A stretch of 64,000 nucleotides of DNA from Spongilla lacustris (GCA_949361645.1 OX442416.1:17426993-17490992), one strand, 5' to 3'; numbered from the stretch's first letter, positions 1 through 14,400 are shown. Made by a program: numbers and translations. Notes: generated by a model not told the origin, from the letters alone.

Positions 1-171
1 ACTGGCCGATCATGGTATGTCCTGAAGGCACGGAGAAAACATTCGTTTGGATTATGCATGTTGATGCTTGAACTCAGTGGCTCCTTTCTATATAGCTCTC
101 TGCCTTTAGATTCTCATATTATTGTAAGCAATAATCATATATACACAGGTAAATCAAAAACGTATCAAATG

Positions 172-421
172 GAGAAAGTGATTGGTGGTATGTAGGATTG
201 GTGGTGCAAAAAGCAAGGAAAAAAGGTACAGCTAATTATGTTAAAGTGAGGTTTGGTAGGATCCTACAACTCACAGTCCTGAATTTGCAAATGAAGATGC
301 CTATTTGCAAATGTAGGACTGTTATAGTTGTAGGATCCTACCAAACCTCACTTTAACATACTGTACCTTGGTTTCCTTGCTTTTTGCACCACCAATCCTA
401 CATACTACCAATCACTTTCTC
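172..421. mobile_element. Foldback (inverted-repeat) element
   Basis: The two halves are near-perfect reverse complements. The left arm runs from about 172 to 288 and the right arm from about 305 to 421, with a loop of roughly 15-20 bp near 290-303. The outer end GAGAAAGTGATTGGTGGT is mirrored by ACCAATCACTTTCTC. No coding capacity is present. This is the usual look of a non-autonomous DNA transposon (MITE). I could not fix a target-site duplication. Confidence 0.75.
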
Positions 422-424
422 GAT

Positions 425-1590
425 AGAGAAGGGTTTGATTTACTTGTTCCCCTAATTTTTTTCCCCTCCCAGGAGTGTTCAGTCAATATAATACAAGGCT
501 TAGTGTATTCTTTGCAATGCATAGGACACTTAGGTTCCTCTTATTGGTATCGGGTAATCTGAGTATATAGGCCTCTTTTTAATTTTATTGATAGGCCTAC
601 CTTTGTTCTTTGGATAGCTTAAACTCAGAGTTCTCCTTGTTAACGAGCCGTTTTCTTTGACTTGGTCACCTTTGCTGAATTATAACCGCCTGTTGTAAAC
701 GTGTTTGCAGCTGTGTACATGTGCGTAGCCTGGCAACAGTAAATTAAGACGCGGTCATATTGCATACTGCTAGGCAACTGAGATCGGATAGGATTTTTCG
801 AACAATATTGCCTGAAATAATAAAACATTTAACATGTACACTTTGATCACTTAGTGTCTTATCAGGTGCAAATCATTAGAGAGATGAACCTTTACGATTA
901 TAAAATGATAGCACATGTACACAATTATGCTTTGCACGCATATTCTTACCACCACATCTCTCAGGTCACACATGCACGGGGGAGAAGTTTAATGCATGCA
1001 GTAGTCAGCAATCAGACGTTAATGTACATAACTATGATGTGAAGTAGGTTTGGCACATGCCCTGGCCCCACCCTCACCCCAGAACCCTCCCTGCTTCAGA
1101 TCATTGGCATGGTGTTTGCAACATAGGGTACGGGTGATGTGGCTAATAATCCCCTATCTCTTTCACCACTCCTAGTGGTTTATTAGTATTTACAGATACG
1201 AATAAACTATCAATGATGAAACCCTTATGTCAGTAGAGCTCTACAAAAAAGTACACTCCACAATTCGTCCGTGCAGATCATAAGAACTTATTAGAAACAC
1301 CCATGTGAAATACATCTTGAACAAGCTTCATGCCTTCAGTGTACTACTGAGTAATATCCTCTTGATCTTCTGCCTCCATCATAACGCCTCACACTTGCAG
1401 CCACATAAATATGCATATCAGTGCACATCGCAAGTGAAATTACAACAACACATTGGATATAACACCACTAGGATCACGATTAAACATGCCCAAATTAATA
1501 TATCAATGTATGCAAGATAAGCAAACAAAACTAAAGCTTGTAAAGTCATCATGTGTTCTGAGTAATAGTAAAAGGTCTGAAACTCAATAT
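425..1590. other. No gene recognised
   Basis: AT-rich sequence with only short open frames that have no recognisable motifs and no convincing splice structure. It lies downstream of the minus-strand pseudogene that ends at about 1592. Confidence 0.5.
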
Positions 1591-1591
1591 G

Positions 1592-4500
1592 TTAATTCAA
1601 TAAGAGGGGTTCCTTTAGATCATTGTTGACTACTGTAGCAGTGGTATTACGGACAGCATTGTTAGTGGATTCATCCAGCTCTATTGAAGCCATTACTTCA
1701 TCGAATTTCCTTTCAAACAATCCATTTATCTTCTCTCTGGCTCTGTCAAACATATTGCAAGCCTTGAGGATGACCACAATGAGATGGTACAAGACAAAAC
1801 ACCAACAGATACTTCAGTCATTTGTGTTTCATCTGGACTCTGGTCTATAATGTAAGACATTGACAGAGCTAAAGCAATATAGTTCAAGAGGTAAAACAGG
1901 TCAAGACAATTGTATAACTGATTGTAGAAGTTAGTATGTGTTTTGCGTTTATCTCCATTTTGATGTGACCATAGTAGCCTGGATAGACAGAAGCAGAGAT
2001 GGATTGTCAGAACTATACAATGGATTTAAACTGTACATCACAACTAGAAGCCAAAGCCTTGCTCCCAGCCACCATTGCCACTCCCCCTTATAGGGGGCAT
2101 AGTGGGCATCAATCATTGGCTTGATCTGATTTGCCTTCTTGTGGAGATAGTTGAACAGTCTGTTGTGTTCACTGTACCGTTCAATGATTGGAATAAAAGT
2201 GAGGGCAAAGGTATAGGGGAGGAGGAACAGTGTGGATATCACTATGGCAACCACAAACAAAACAGTATGTTTCCCACTAAGGTACTTCACATTTCCATCA
2301 TAGAACCAGACATACATATCACCAGTGGGCAGGTAGACTGTGGAATATGTGAGAACATCAATGACAGTTCTCAACAGCTTGGAATATGACAAGTAGATGA
2401 GAGTAGATAGGACACCAACTGCTCTTTGCCCTATGATGATGGGAAATGTATGAACACAGGAACTAGTGGAGGAGGTTGGAGATCGCTGAAGACAGTAGTG
2501 GCAGAGCACAATGACTGTCATGGTGAGGATGAGGAGGTAGGCTGGGAACACAAACTGAAGTCCACCCTTGTCAGCATCATCCATACCATCATAGAAACAC
2601 AGAGGGAGTCCAAGGTCAAGGTTCACAAATGACACAACAACCTGCAATGGTTTCATATTGGATTGGCTGAAGAATATTGATTTGAATAATGTTGGCATAG
2701 AAGATGAGCCCATAGAGTGTGCCTTGTGTGATGGTGAGGTTGAGGAAGAACAGTGCTGCCACCAGTAAGACACCTAGTACTGCAAATATCACAAGTGTGA
2801 TCAGCCACATATCTGAGCACACCTGGCACTCAGAAGAACCAAAGATCACACTGTAGTTACCCTGGCAATGACCACAAAGAATGCCAGTACGATCTCCAAT
2901 GCACAAGTCCCCAGGCCTTGCTAGTGATAACTTATTTATTGTACTATTGCAGTAGTCAAAAGGACAGAATTTAGCCAGTGCTGGAAGAGTGTTATTGTAG
3001 ACTCCAATCCAGTTAGTTTTATTTCGACTTACAGTACCATCTAACACATTGCAAACCACTCAAAAATCTGTGAAAAATTGTGAACAGTCACACATCATCA
3101 CACCAGTAGAAGCATTTGACTTGAATGTGAACCCTGGCTCACATGGTAAGAGCTTGATCTCAATTACTGTAAGATAATTACCAGGATAATTTGACAGAAG
3201 CAGTTCAATTGCAGCCATTTCTGGTCCATAGATTTGGTACTCTATAGTGCCGCATTCTGTTCCTATCCATTGAGCTTTCTGTCTGGGTCCAAATGTTATT
3301 TTTGGAGAGGTAGTACCCTTTGTATTAATTGCTGCATAAACCACACTGGGTGATAGGTTATTTCCATAATCTACTGAGGTAACATTAAGCCTCACAGTCC
3401 CACCAGGATATGTGGTAACCTTTCCATTGTACTGTCTTGTGAAATTGCACAAATCAGGGTCACTGCAACCACACAACTGCACATATGCAGGAAAGGAGAG
3501 TACTTGGATTTCATTGAGGTCTCCTGGTAATGGGGAAATATTGAAATAGGTGGTCAGATTTTGACAGTTGGTTTTATCTGGAGTTAAATTATACAAGCTC
3601 AATAAGGCACAATTAATGCAATTATAAATGGGTGTGGCATATACAGCATAACCACCTTGCTGTGCATGGTTATCAGTGAGAGTAATGGAAATAGCTTGTT
3701 TATATGCAGGTAAGTTAGTAATGAAGTTTATTGCACAATTTGAAGAATGTTGCAAGACGATGTTTTCACTGTAGATAGCACCACCAAATCCAGTTGCTAC
3801 ATTTCTGAAAAAATTCACTCTAGATTTATCGTGGAAGTACAGTGGAACATTTTGTGACAGACTTATGGCCCCTCCATTCTCTCCTGTGTTATTTGTAAAT
3901 GTGATGTTACCACGCAGCAGTAGAAGACCATCTTCTCCTTGAATGGCTCCTTGGGGAGAGTTAGATGAGAACTGACTCCCCGCGATAGTTTTACCAATAA
4001 TATCCACATTCATTCTATTAAAATAAATAGCCCCCCTCCTTGCCTCGTTGAAGTCACCACAGGTCTGACTCTAGATTTATCTGGAGCAGATACCTACGTT
4101 ATTGTGAACAACCACATCCTGGAGAATGAGTAGGCTTACAGTCTTCTCAGTAAGCAAAGAATTGTTTGAATTTAAGGAGTAGATTGCTGCTCCTTTATTT
4201 GCAGTGTTGTTGGTAAATATTGAGCTATCAATTAATATTGCATTGTGAGAAGTAATAATAAAAATAGCTCCACCAATATCAGCATTGTTATTCTGAAATG
4301 TGCAGTTGGTGATGCTAACATTGCCTGTGGATCCATGCAACAACACAGCACCACCATTAGTAGCACTGTTGTCCTGAAATTTGCCGTTTGTGATGTTAAT
4401 TATACCATCTAATCCTTTCAACCATACAGCACCACCTCCTTCGCTATTACAAGCATTGTTGTTCTGAAATGTGCAATTTGTGATGGTAATATTGCCTGTT

Positions 4501-5144
4501 GATTGTAGCAAACCCACAACATTCCAGGCACTATTGTTCTGAAAGGTGCAGTTTTCAATGATAACATTACCTGTTGATGCATTGAACAACACAACAATAA
4601 CAGATCCAATAGCACTGTCAGCACTGTTATCGTGAAATAAACAACTTCTGATACACGTGTTGTTACTTGTTTCTGACCATATCACTTCATTAGAATTTTT
4701 TTTCTCGAACGTACAGTTTGTGATATGAGTATCATTGATTGATACCAGCTGTATGCCGCAGTTAATAAATGTAATTCTCTCCAATTCAAGGTAAACGTTT
4801 GTACTGATCTGAACTGAAACATTCTCCCTTCTCCTTCACAACGAACTGTGGTGTTTTTCATCGAAAACCCCATTATCGCAATGTTGACTTTGTCGAAAAG
4901 GGTGCAGAGCGGTCCTGTAGAGATGCGATGCTCCCCGTCGTCCAACATCACAGTCGTAAGCCTATTGGAGTTGAGCGATCCACTGCATAGGTAGAAATGG
5001 TAACGCTGAAGTTGGATATAGCAATCGCATAGCTCCCTAGAACAGATACAAGTAATATTTTGATCAGCATCACGATTATACCGTTAAGGTCGGAGTTTTT
5101 ATCTGAAAGTTTATAAATATCAATAGCGGCTAAGATTTGGGAAT

Positions 5145-5185
<41 letters not shown>

Positions 5186-5238
5186 AGGAGGACTAGGGGG
5201 AGTTTGAATAGAATGTCAAGGAAAGAATAACGATACAT
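1592..5238 (-). pseudogene. Beta-helix ectodomain/multi-pass membrane protein, disabled copy
   Basis: The minus strand reads in order: a hydrophobic N-terminus, repeated NCTFQNN...GGAV/GGAI units typical of right-handed beta-helix (Pmp-like) repeats, a Cys-rich segment (CDCS..., CGHCQGNYSVIFGSS, CQVCSD), several membrane segments (around 2000-2800) and a tail ending near 1592. Comparison with the homologous copy at 60.7-64 kb shows it is broken. There are frame changes near 4980 and 4790, stops near 4014-4080, an in-frame TGA near 3062, an 8-nt deletion near 2690 between short direct repeats, and two deletions of tens of bases near 1800 and 1930. It was probably a surface receptor or adhesion protein. 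That role is inferred from domain type only; I do not recognise a named family. Confidence 0.8.
5150..5184. repeat. Poly-G tract (~35 bp)
   Basis: An uninterrupted G run (C on the minus strand) inside the 5' part of the beta-helix pseudogene. It yields a spurious proline string in one frame. Its length is the least reliable part of the local assembly. Confidence 0.85.
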
Positions 5239-5239
5239 G

Positions 5240-5866
5240 TAGATCTATATGTCAACCGCCTCCGTCATAGCCAAGGCTGTAGACCATTTGGAATTTGGCA
5301 TCGCCTAATATCATACTGCCCCGCGATAGGCTAACATATAATTCTTAATCATATCAGATTTGTGATGTATATATATATATATATATATAAGTATAATAAT
5401 AGTCTTAAATTAGCACATCAAAAAGATGCGTCAAATCAAATTATAATAATTTTATTGATTCCATACGCGATCAAAATACAAAATCAACTATTGCATCAAG
5501 ACATGATCAGTTAAATAGATCATTATATAAATCAATCATGAATCATTCATAAAATAAATGAAGGATTTGGACATGATTCTATAAAAGAATTCCCTTAAAA
5601 TTAATGAAATCAGGCAGGGGATTTTTTTTGAACAAAATCTAGCACTTGATTACATGAATTGATTTCAAGTTGATTGCATATGACTATTGAATTAAGACCT
5701 GGACGAGTACAAAAACTGAAGGGGCGGAGGTGAGGGAAGCTGCAGTCCGTTTAGGGTGGAGTACGATTCGCCAGTGGCGCTCCGATTCTTCAGAAGTAAC
5801 TCTACTCAGATATCTCTTCAAATTTGCCGAACCATGGGCAACATATGTGCGTGCGATCATTGCGCG
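5240..5866. other. No gene recognised; AT-rich with a (TA)n patch
   Basis: Noncoding AT-rich sequence containing a TA dinucleotide run at about 5368-5388. No credible open reading frame or splice structure is visible. Confidence 0.5.
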
Positions 5867-5868
5867 TG

Positions 5869-5937
5869 CCTAGTTCTAGCGTAGCGGTGATGTAATCCAT
5901 CCGCAGCTATGACGTAATGGGTCTGGGTACGAGACTA
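5869..5937. mobile_element. Half-copy of the TAGTCTCG palindromic MITE
   Basis: Matches the loop and right half of the intact element at 55687-55815. It starts with CCTAGTTCTAGCGTAGCGG and ends with GGGTCTGGGTACGAGACTA. The left half is absent, so this is a decayed or one-armed copy. Confidence 0.8.
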
Positions 5938-6799
5938 CAAATTGCAACCCCCCGATATCACCAATACGTTGCAAATTTAAGGTCATACTAGGCTATTAAA
6001 CTAAAGGTCAAAATCATCCTTAATTCATTCATGCCGCAGACATGCGATTGGTCTGTTCAAATCCTCAATTTCACTCTCGTGGTCAGAAAATATGAGCTAG
6101 ATTTATAGATTCTAACCTCGATTCTAACTTATAGTTATATCATAACTTATATGGCGGATCAGTACGTTTTCATGAAGTTCGGTACGGTGCCGGATTAACT
6201 TCGCTGCCGCGATATATCGCGATATTGTTTTTTGGTCGTATCGCACGTACATGGGATATACGGAGATAGACGGAAGAATAGACGGAGAAAGTCGGAAATA
6301 TACGAAAAGTCATTTAGCAGATGCAAATAGCGTTTACAGTACAAAGTGTGGGTTTGGGTACGAGACAGTCATTGGGGTTCAAAGTCTTTAAGATAGTATC
6401 AGTCATAAATGACTCCCCCGGTCATTTACGCCTAAGCCTAAGGTGTCCTAGGCATATATGACTCCCCACGTTTGAGAAAGCTCGCTCGCATGGATATCAG
6501 TGTTGTCGAGGATTACTGTGTAAGAATCAATATCCTAAGGGCATTTCGATGGGAGATAAGGATCTAAGGCGCAAATGCAAAAACTTCAAGTTCGACTGTG
6601 GAGTGCTCTATTTCAAAAGGCAGTTGGATTATGGAATTTATTGCATCACTAAATCTCCACGTTGTCTGTTTCGAGCCAATGACAAACATCTAACTACAAT
6701 GATGTGTATTAGAAGAGTTCCACCAGAGGTACGGTCGTACTCCACAAAGAGATATACTCGCAAAATATGATAGTGCTTCGTTACATGTATATGTGGAGC

Positions 6800-6880
6800 G
6801 TAATATGCGATGTAATCCATCCGCTGCTGCCGAATGTGGGTCTGGGGACACGACTTGCCATGATCGCGAGGATTCCACGT
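6800..6880. mobile_element. Diverged half-copy of the TAGTCTCG MITE
   Basis: The sequence GATGTAATCCATCCGCTGC followed by GGGTCTGGGGACACGACT matches the right half of the palindromic family seen at 42194 and 55687, with several substitutions. It lies about 30 bp from the receptor fragment at 6907-7105. Confidence 0.55.
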
Positions 6881-6906
6881 GCGAGCGAGTTTTCTCCCAT
6901 TCTGAC

Positions 6907-7105
6907 TATCAACGCTGGTACAATTAGTGAGGTCAGAACGTACAATATTCTTCAGGTTCTTGTGAAGTACCGCAAAACAGTCTGAGAAGAGATGAAAGGT
7001 TACCCACATCGATCGTGAAGAGTAGCTTCATCCACTCTGCGTATAACACAGCGGCGATACACACACGATCGCGAGCATAGAATTCTGAATCTTTACTGTA
7101 GATAA
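6907..7105 (-). pseudogene. Seven-TM receptor fragment (duplicate of the 55-56 kb gene)
   Basis: The minus strand encodes MWVTFHLF...FAVLHKNLK, almost the same as the TM3/loop segment of the receptor at 55175-56209. Nucleotide similarity covers about 200 bp and includes the GAAGAGTAGCTTCA stretch. Small insertions (for example TCTGAG near 6980) break the frame and no other receptor exon is visible, so this is a dead partial duplicate. Confidence 0.75.
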
Positions 7106-7109
7106 TTCA

Positions 7110-9930
7110 TAATTGAGCTAGCCAATGTCCAGTTATATATGAAAATAGTCTTGGGTGTTATCGGCCATGGATGACGTAATAATAGGATCTGCGCGTAGCA
7201 GGGATTTGCACAATCCTAGAGGATAATGCACCGTATTCCAGGATTGCGCACATGTGTTCTGCGCGAGGCAAGGATTTGCGCAGCTTGCGGAATCCTTACT
7301 TTGGCGCGCCATATCACTACATGTAGATTGTATGTTATTGCCAGCTTATTACCAAACTGAGAACTACTATATACATGTGTATGAGCATTCACTACAAAAC
7401 CATGCAATCACCCGCGCATGAAGCTACAAATACAGCCCACACATGCATGCATATATATATATATGTACATGTAATGAGTCACAGGTAACCAGTAGTACAT
7501 GTATATACAATGGAGGAGCTACATCACCTTGGTTCAAATAATACGATACAATTATTGGAAGGCCTTACTTCGGTTTTTATGTATAAAATCCTTCATCTCC
7601 AAAATTTTTATATACATATAAGCCGTTTTATTTATAGATTGAATCGAGGATTGAATACTTATAATTGTTTATAAATCTTTCATAGTCGGCTATCTATAAA
7701 AAGCAAATGTTACTATGTAAATAGAGTTATATAACTCTATTATTATATTGATGTAAGCTATCATTGTGTGATACTTACGCAGACTGATCGGAGGTTTTTT
7801 TTAATTAAGCTGCATGTTCTACGAACCTGAACAGAGTGCACTGAGAATGCACGTGAGCTCTGGCAAGTAAATTATAAAGTGCTCAGTGCAACAGTGGAAT
7901 ACTACAGCTGCATTGTAATAAGTACATTAAGTCGAAAATGGAAACATCGAATTGAGACAATGCTCACTGCATGTATAGGAGTTTTATTATACAATATTTC
8001 AGTGTTAGAGAAATGTGACTTTAACAGAAACAGGATACATGCTATGAGTAACTTACAACAGGAAAGCGGAGAAAGTGCTGCACCCCAATATTGCATGTAT
8101 ATATGTATCTGAAGCATTCCTTTTGAGTGTACGTAATATTCGTAATGACCATGCTGTTTCAGTATATAAATAGGGGGTGGGATGGTGGTGGGGTTAGTGA
8201 GTAAATTTTTTTGGAATTGAGACATGTTCATTTGGGTAGTGATTCTTTGGGCAATATGCAGACAATTCTGCATGGGAAGTAGGTGTCCTCTGCAATGTAA
8301 GGATATCAGCAAGTTGTGTTGGCTGCTCTTCACAACCCAAACCTTAAGCACCTATATCCCAATTTAATATATAATGCTTACATCATACAATGGGGTAATT
8401 CCAGAAGTAGAAGGACAGAATTAACCTCGTCTCTCGGAATAGCATAACCATGGTGAGGAAAAGGCACACTCAGGGCGGATGTATTGTTAAACTACTAGTC
8501 TTCCAATTTTATTACAGATACTAAGAGGGTGAAGGGAGGAGCGATTGAATGAATTGAGGTATGTCCAGGATAATGATGTGGCTTTGGTAGTATAGATATA
8601 TACAGTTGAACAAGTCAAAGCTGAGAATGTGACATATTACATGCATGTTAATGAAATCAGAAAAGCGATAAGGTCTCCACATTCTACATTTACTTACATG
8701 TAGTTGCTGCCATTCTGGGTGAAGAGTAGAAAAGAACAGTTGAACGAATCAAAAGTGCATGATGCATGTAACTGCATGGTAGTGAAGGAATGGAGGGTGC
8801 ATTTATACAAGTGGCATGCAAGAACAGCGCCCAAATCTTAGGCCTCCATATCATAACATTTACTTAATCCTGGCATGCTCGGTGGTTCAACTATCCAAGC
8901 TGCTCAATTAATCCACTCTTCCCCTAATTTTTGATGCCACCCAACTGACTGTCCCGATGTGACAATTATTTAAGCATAGGGTTCACTGATGTTACTACAG
9001 AATACATAATAGTGTACAAGCGTAATACTAATAGCACTGGAATGAGCATTATAGAAGATTAGAGTACAATACCTAGAAGCAACTGCATTAGGGTCATTAG
9101 TAAAATGATAGGCGTGTATTAATGTATTTAGTATTTCACATGCGTAACTATTGAGCAGATACTTGAAATGTACAAATATATAGTAGGGCGCGTCTTGCTA
9201 ATAGCATGTAGTAATAATAGTAAGTAAGCTGATGAAGCATTGGCGTAGCAAATATGGAGCATTGTGGACTTCCAATCCTATGATAATTGCCAACCCTATA
9301 CCATGTACATGTAGAAGAACGCTGAAAACATGTCGAGGACCAATGCAATTCTGACTTAATTTATGTAAGGCGCAGTAAGTCCAGCATCACTGTTAGCCTG
9401 GGAAGGAGGCAATATTGGAAGCGTGTGTCATGGCAGATCCAGTGACATGCAGTAGCCGCTGAGTGCATGTCGATTTAAAAGGTCGTTGAATTACATGTAG
9501 CTCGTAAGAGCAGGCATGTAATTCCGTTTGAATGGCTGCATCATGTGGAGCACGGGGCACAAGAAGCTCAACGGGCTCACTCCTGGCTGGCATGTGACCT
9601 TGCCACAAATCCAATCTACTGACACTTAAGTCAATGTTGGTTGCTAATTGCCATAGGGTCACCTCAACTTGTCCCTTGCACTTGCCATTGTAAGGGCTCT
9701 CCTTATGAGGTGTACTTATGAGGAAATAAACTTTTTGTTACATGTATTTATGTGCATGTATTTATGTACTATTTTCATGCAACATGATAGAATGTGTATA
9801 AAATCATCTATACATTTTTTAATGGTCTGCCAAACAAACTGTTAATGCATGTCTCTGCAAATATAATGCAAATCTAAGTAAGCACAAATGCAATTTAATT
9901 TAGCCTTGGTACCAATACATTTACATGCTC
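7110..9930. other. No gene recognised; 3' flank of the double-Sema gene
   Basis: AT-rich sequence with short uninformative frames. The part nearest 9930 lies directly downstream of the minus-strand gene's stop codon and probably includes its 3' UTR. I did not identify a clear polyadenylation signal. Confidence 0.45.
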
Positions 9931-9934
9931 TTTA

Positions 9935-11200
9935 CTACACTCCACACTTGGATGTAAATTGGTTGAACTTATGGTCCATCTCAAATGGTCCGCTGGTTTT
10001 ATAATCAAGGTATTTTCCTTCAATAACCGGGCCATTATAACTTTTTACTTCAGAAATCGGACCCGCCTGGCTGTCACCAACATAGATGCATGACCTTTCC
10101 ACATCTGCCCACGTGTAGCCGTATAGATTTCCAGTAAAGCTTCTCTCTGGTGAGGTTGGATGGGCCATAGTTATGACGTACATGGTGCTTGGGTCCATAG
10201 TGTTCTCGCTCACTGCTCCAGGGTATTTGAACATTGTCATTGGAGCATTCCAGAATTGACCTATTAACATGGAGTTTGTAAAATAAATAGTACTCACAAT
10301 ACTTTAAATCCTACATTGAATCTACTAACAGGTTCTGATACTAAATATGATAACATTTTCACCTTAAGGTTTTTATTAAAATAAAATTTTTATGAGGGAA
10401 TCTAATGCTCAACAAAACGTGCAGTTCACCTACATTGGATTTTTTTTTTGTAAAGTAATGATTTGCTTAAATTTGCAATGATGTATTTTCTAGGGTGGGG
10501 TAAGCGATAGAGACTGACAGATACTTATAATTGGGTGGATACATTATCAGCAGCCTTCAGCATAGAATGCACATAGACTGATATAAGAATCAGATCCCTT
10601 GGTACAGTGTATACAATTACATTTCAGAGTTGCAGGAAATCTATGTACTGAAATCTTCAAAGCATCTTTAAAACTGTCCTCATAGATACATGTATATGCT
10701 CTTGTTATACGTACCAATGATTCCATGGGATGTGGGGTTAAGGTTCATTTTCCCAACCACAACAACGCCAAGCGCAGTAGTATTGCACGTGATCTTCATC
10801 GTTAGTGGAAAGATGCTTGGTGAACAGTTGGGGACAGATATAAGAACTTCATTATTGGTTGTTCGCTGAACCATCACTCCATTGTCATTATAGTCCACAT
10901 TTCTCTGTGTGGCATTGATTTGTATCGAGCAGGATAGGTCCACACTGACTGTCTGAATGAATCCTCTGCTGTCCAATGCTTTGACAGCAATCTGGTCTAT
11001 TATATTTACTTCACTATCTATTGCCTTGTAGTGTGCATTTACAGACACACCTGAGTCTGAAATCATATTAAAGTAGCTGTCTTTCTTGCCATTGACTCCA
11101 TAGCACAGGGATATGGGTGTAGAATCCAGCTGTGAATTGTGTAGATTGTTCATTGGGACTGTGAAATGGCCCTCATAGCCATCAACAGTGCCATTACAAG
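9935..11200 (-). other. C-terminal domain resembling ITIH heavy-chain C-terminus
   Basis: Exons 37-38 encode residues about 1132-1401. Features shared with the ITIH C-terminal domain (Pfam ITI_HC_C): an early HFTVPM strand; ISLCYGVNGKKDSYFNMISD followed by GVSVNAHY, matching the family's ICFNID...ILNLVSD...GIVVNGQ; the strong LNPTSHGIIGQFW motif matching the family's AHGLIGQF; and a late CIYVGDS...IEGKYLDYK matching CWFVHNS...IDGHYKDY. In vertebrate heavy chains this region is a propeptide removed when the chain is attached to chondroitin sulfate and passed to hyaluronan. No von Willebrand A or VIT domain is present here. The assignment rests on motif matching from memory. Confidence 0.7.
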
Positions 11201-11375
11201 CTGATTTGGGGAGATTGAATGAATAATTCAAGTTAGTATATCATATTTATCTAGCTCAGTGTGATAGATCTAGCTGTCGCAGGAAGCCAGGGTTTCTGGG
11301 TCATTAATGCATGAACATTTCTTTTTTGGCTTGCATACTTTGTATTTATATGTATATATAATTATATATATATAT

Positions 11376-11422
<47 letters not shown>

Positions 11423-14400
11423 ATTTAAACATTAAGATTTTAATTCTTAATTTTAAAATATAATTATTTATTATTATAATATTATATATATGCGAAAAAA
11501 ACATTTTCTCAGAAACTGTCCCATATAGTTATATATAATTATAATATACCCGATTACCAGGTGTATTTATGTACTACCTTAGCTACAAAGACAATGTTAT
11601 TAGGGCACAGCATAAAAGCAGTGATTAATGATTACTGCATAGTTCCATTTGATGATGTATTACTATTACAGTTTACCTTGTCGGCATTGTTGTTCTGCTG
11701 AAACCCTGTAAATATAAAATTTACACTTGTCAGTTAAGATAGTATTGCGCGTGCTTAATTAAATCAAAGTAATTAAGAAATTATTATGAGATGCAGTTTT
11801 ATTAAATATGTAACTCCACCCATACATATGCACAGGACACTTCTCGCCAAGGAGGGTCTACATCAAGCTACAGGTTACTTACACTGATAGGTCTGTGTCT
11901 CCTGTAATCACGAGCTTCACACACTGGCTGATGGAACTGTTCCACACACAGTAGGGATCTCTGGAGGCCACACATCCACTGAAGAGATTAATAGAATTTA
12001 AAAGTTCTTATACATGTATGTATTCGTAAGTATGCATATTATGTTACACCCATTATGAGTATATGTGTACATATTATGTTTCGAAATATACTGGTGAGCA
12101 AAAATGATGCATGTAGCAGTTACATAGACAAAAAAATTGTTGAGTAGTTAAGATATTAGTGTGTGGGTATGTGAGACTGTTCAGATCAACAGGCAGAAAT
12201 TGTGTACTTGGGTAGCTGTATACTGGATCAACTGCATGTTTGTGCCCCATAGTATGCATTGTATGCATGTTATAAGACATTCGCCCTGGACTCATGACAC
12301 CATGCCACTTTCGGATATCACAATAATACCAGGATGTCATTGACATAAGTGATATCCACAATATATGTGTATAATCTATTTCTCATCAGTAATTTTAATG
12401 TTTTCCATTGGAATAAGAAATGATAAATGTGTTATCAGGGATTACTCTCATCTTTACTTTGACACAAGGTCTGTTCATACAGAAAATCTTAAATACCTCT
12501 TACATCTATTACTTGCCAGCACATATAAATTAAAGATGAGCCAGAGCTATGCTGTACAGCCTACCTGCAGTTCAGATATTGGCTACACCTCTCAAGTGAC
12601 AGTTGGTAGATGCCATTGTCTGTGTTCACGTAGAGGTACTTCACTCCGGCCTTTCAATTCATTGATCATGTGTTTGCAAAATTATGATAAAATAAAATGC
12701 CATGGTAATGGAAATCATTTAAATCTGAAACTGAGTAGAAAATCACAACAAGAACTGGCAGTGTTTATATATAATGCATGATTTTTAGCGTGGTAACCCC
12801 TGACCTTACAAGGGTATTTTACCACTCAAAATCAACTGCATTAGTTACAGGCAATTTTGCACCAGCACATGAAAATAATCCAAAACATTGTCCACTAGAC
12901 TTCTAAAATCACTCCAAATGCACATTGAATCTCAAGCACATCTTAACTTTTGAGAACTGTCACAAGCTCACCTGTGCAGTTATTTGAATTTGTCGCACAG
13001 CTGATGTGTCATCTGCAAGCTAATTTGGACATTGAGCAATGATAAATGGGGATACATGGTGCCATTGCATGGGGGGCTGCAAATTTAAAGGTAGTGCATA
13101 CCCTCATGCTTGTATACTCTGTGCATCTATGAAGCAAGCATGAGCTTAACCATTAATTTTTAAAAGCAAAAGCGGTCCATACTGAGAGCTAAAAATAAAT
13201 TTTCCCCTGCAATTTTATAGCAGGTATGTGGAACATTCTGCACTTTTTACGCACCTTGATTGTTTCAGAAATTACATAAGTTAACGATCCATTTGAAGTT
13301 GTCATTGACATCTTGAGTATTGTACCTATACCTGCAAGGTACATGGTACCACCTCATACATATACTGCCACCATGTTTTAAGTGTACACATACTTGTTCC
13401 CAAAAAGAGCACATCTTGAACTACACATGATGATCCATTTAGCACACATGGTTGATCCACTGCCATCTTTGTTACCCTAAAGTGGAAGGAGGGTCACATG
13501 ACATCACATGACATCACATATAATAATACAGGAACTATCTTTGCATGCTTAGTTATGAAGTGTGTAAATGTATTTACTTACACAACACCACTCAGTATGG
13601 CCAGAGGGTCTTGGTAGTATTGGAGTATAGATTGTGCCAAATTGATTCTTTGGGCTGCCAAGTCAGATCTTCCATTAGGAGAGCACTATGCAGATAGAAC
13701 AGCAGGTGCACCTGTTACATGAAGGACACTGATATGTCACATGCCCTGTACCTGAACAAAGGCATTGGCAATGCTTTTGCCACTCATAGGATCGTAGACC
13801 TGTGACCTGAAGATGTCAAAAACCCCTCTGTTGTTCAAACCATTTGGCACAAGAGCATCACTGTTGTTGGCGCGATAGACACAGATAGAGGTCTGGGGAC
13901 TGTATCTATTGAATACAAGGAATTCTTTGACTTTTAAAAATGAAAACATTGCCATAATGATTGATATGCAAAGCATATGTTCCATGTGCATACTCACATG
14001 CATGTACACATGCAGTGCAATAACTAACCCGGAGTAATCAGTGAATGTTCCATACATAAGCTCCACCCACTCTCCTCCAGCATAGTAGCGACCAGGCCGA
14101 CTGAAGACCACACCCTCTAAGGAGATAGAAAGTGGAAAACATAGAATGTGAGGTTCGGTTACGTTGCAGCTGCTAGCAAAATATAATCTTCAGCTTGGAA
14201 GCCTTTTAGGTTCATGCCATTTCAAATTTATTGATCAAATGAAGAAAATGGAATTGCACAATATATGCAAACCTAGACTTGTAATTTCACCTAATACATT
14301 ATTCATTTGGCAGTTCACTTGCACATCACTTACGTAGGAGGTTTGGTCTCATAGGACCAGAGGAACTTTGACATGATATGTTGGCTTTGAGGAGGGTGGT

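Noticed and set aside
6549..6770. Plus-strand 73-codon frame with a weak likeness to an integrase zinc region
   Set aside because: The LYFKRQLDYGIYCIT stretch is suggestive, but the His and Cys ligands are missing and there is no adjoining integrase core.
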